From Aphodousia sp048520025 (GTDB taxonomy: Bacteria; Pseudomonadota; Gammaproteobacteria; Burkholderiales; Burkholderiaceae_F), in contig DBFZTP010000139.1 in the NCBI GenBank assembly GCA_048520025.1, positions 1-5,889 on the forward strand: 5,889 bases of DNA, in the 5' to 3' direction. The notes below the pieces were generated by a model that was not told where the DNA came from, did not search any database, and saw only the letters and a list, made by a program, of their open reading frames with translations. The stretch's first letter is position 1; every line of letters starts with the position of its first letter. The position numbers and the translations under genes are program-made. Of this stretch, positions 5,874 through 5,889 are shown piece by piece.

Positions 5874-5889
5874 GCCCGCTTTAAAGTCA

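Noticed and set aside
1..5889. CRISPR array, insertion sequence or retron
   Set aside because: No regularly spaced repeats, transposase, inverted terminal repeats or reverse transcriptase were seen on either strand.

Overview
The window looks like chromosome of a Gram-negative bacterium, most likely a pseudomonad-phylum (Pseudomonadota) host-associated species. Support comes from a secreted type II L-asparaginase of proteobacterial type, AGGAG-like ribosome binding sites, and a tRNA fragment with an encoded CCA end. A Sutterellaceae-like betaproteobacterium would fit the moderate G+C and the asparaginase sequence, but that is an impression, not a demonstration.

Left part (1-1624), all genes on the minus strand. 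Positions 1-315 hold the first 105 codons of a PLD-domain/superfamily II helicase protein that runs off the window. Positions 460-1512 encode a periplasmic type II L-asparaginase. Between them is a textbook intrinsic terminator for the asparaginase transcript, with a C(UUCG)G tetraloop. The asparaginase gene is visibly more G+C-rich than everything around it.

Junction (1605-1673). A 3' fragment of a tRNA gene lies on the minus strand: variable arm, T arm, acceptor 3' strand, discriminator G and CCA. It is probably serine-type and has no 5' half. This is the usual footprint of an element that integrated into a tRNA 3' end. From the fragment's orientation, the element should lie on its right, with the intact tRNA beyond the window. 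A 10-bp direct repeat brackets the fragment.

Right part (1674-5889), the inferred island. Two minus-strand genes, an SMC/ABC-type AAA ATPase (2610-3542) followed 51 bp later by an ADP-ribosylglycohydrolase (1746-2558), probably form an operon. Divergently, on the plus strand, a 715-residue protein with TerB_N and TerB_C end domains (3726-5873) occupies the rest. The 183-bp divergent region has repeated TGACG boxes and an 8-bp hairpin next to the TerB-type start codon. TerB_N/TerB_C proteins and orphan SMC-like ATPases are both common in defence-rich islands. A phage-defence or stress-response role for this island is an inference; no effector domain such as a nuclease is seen inside the window.
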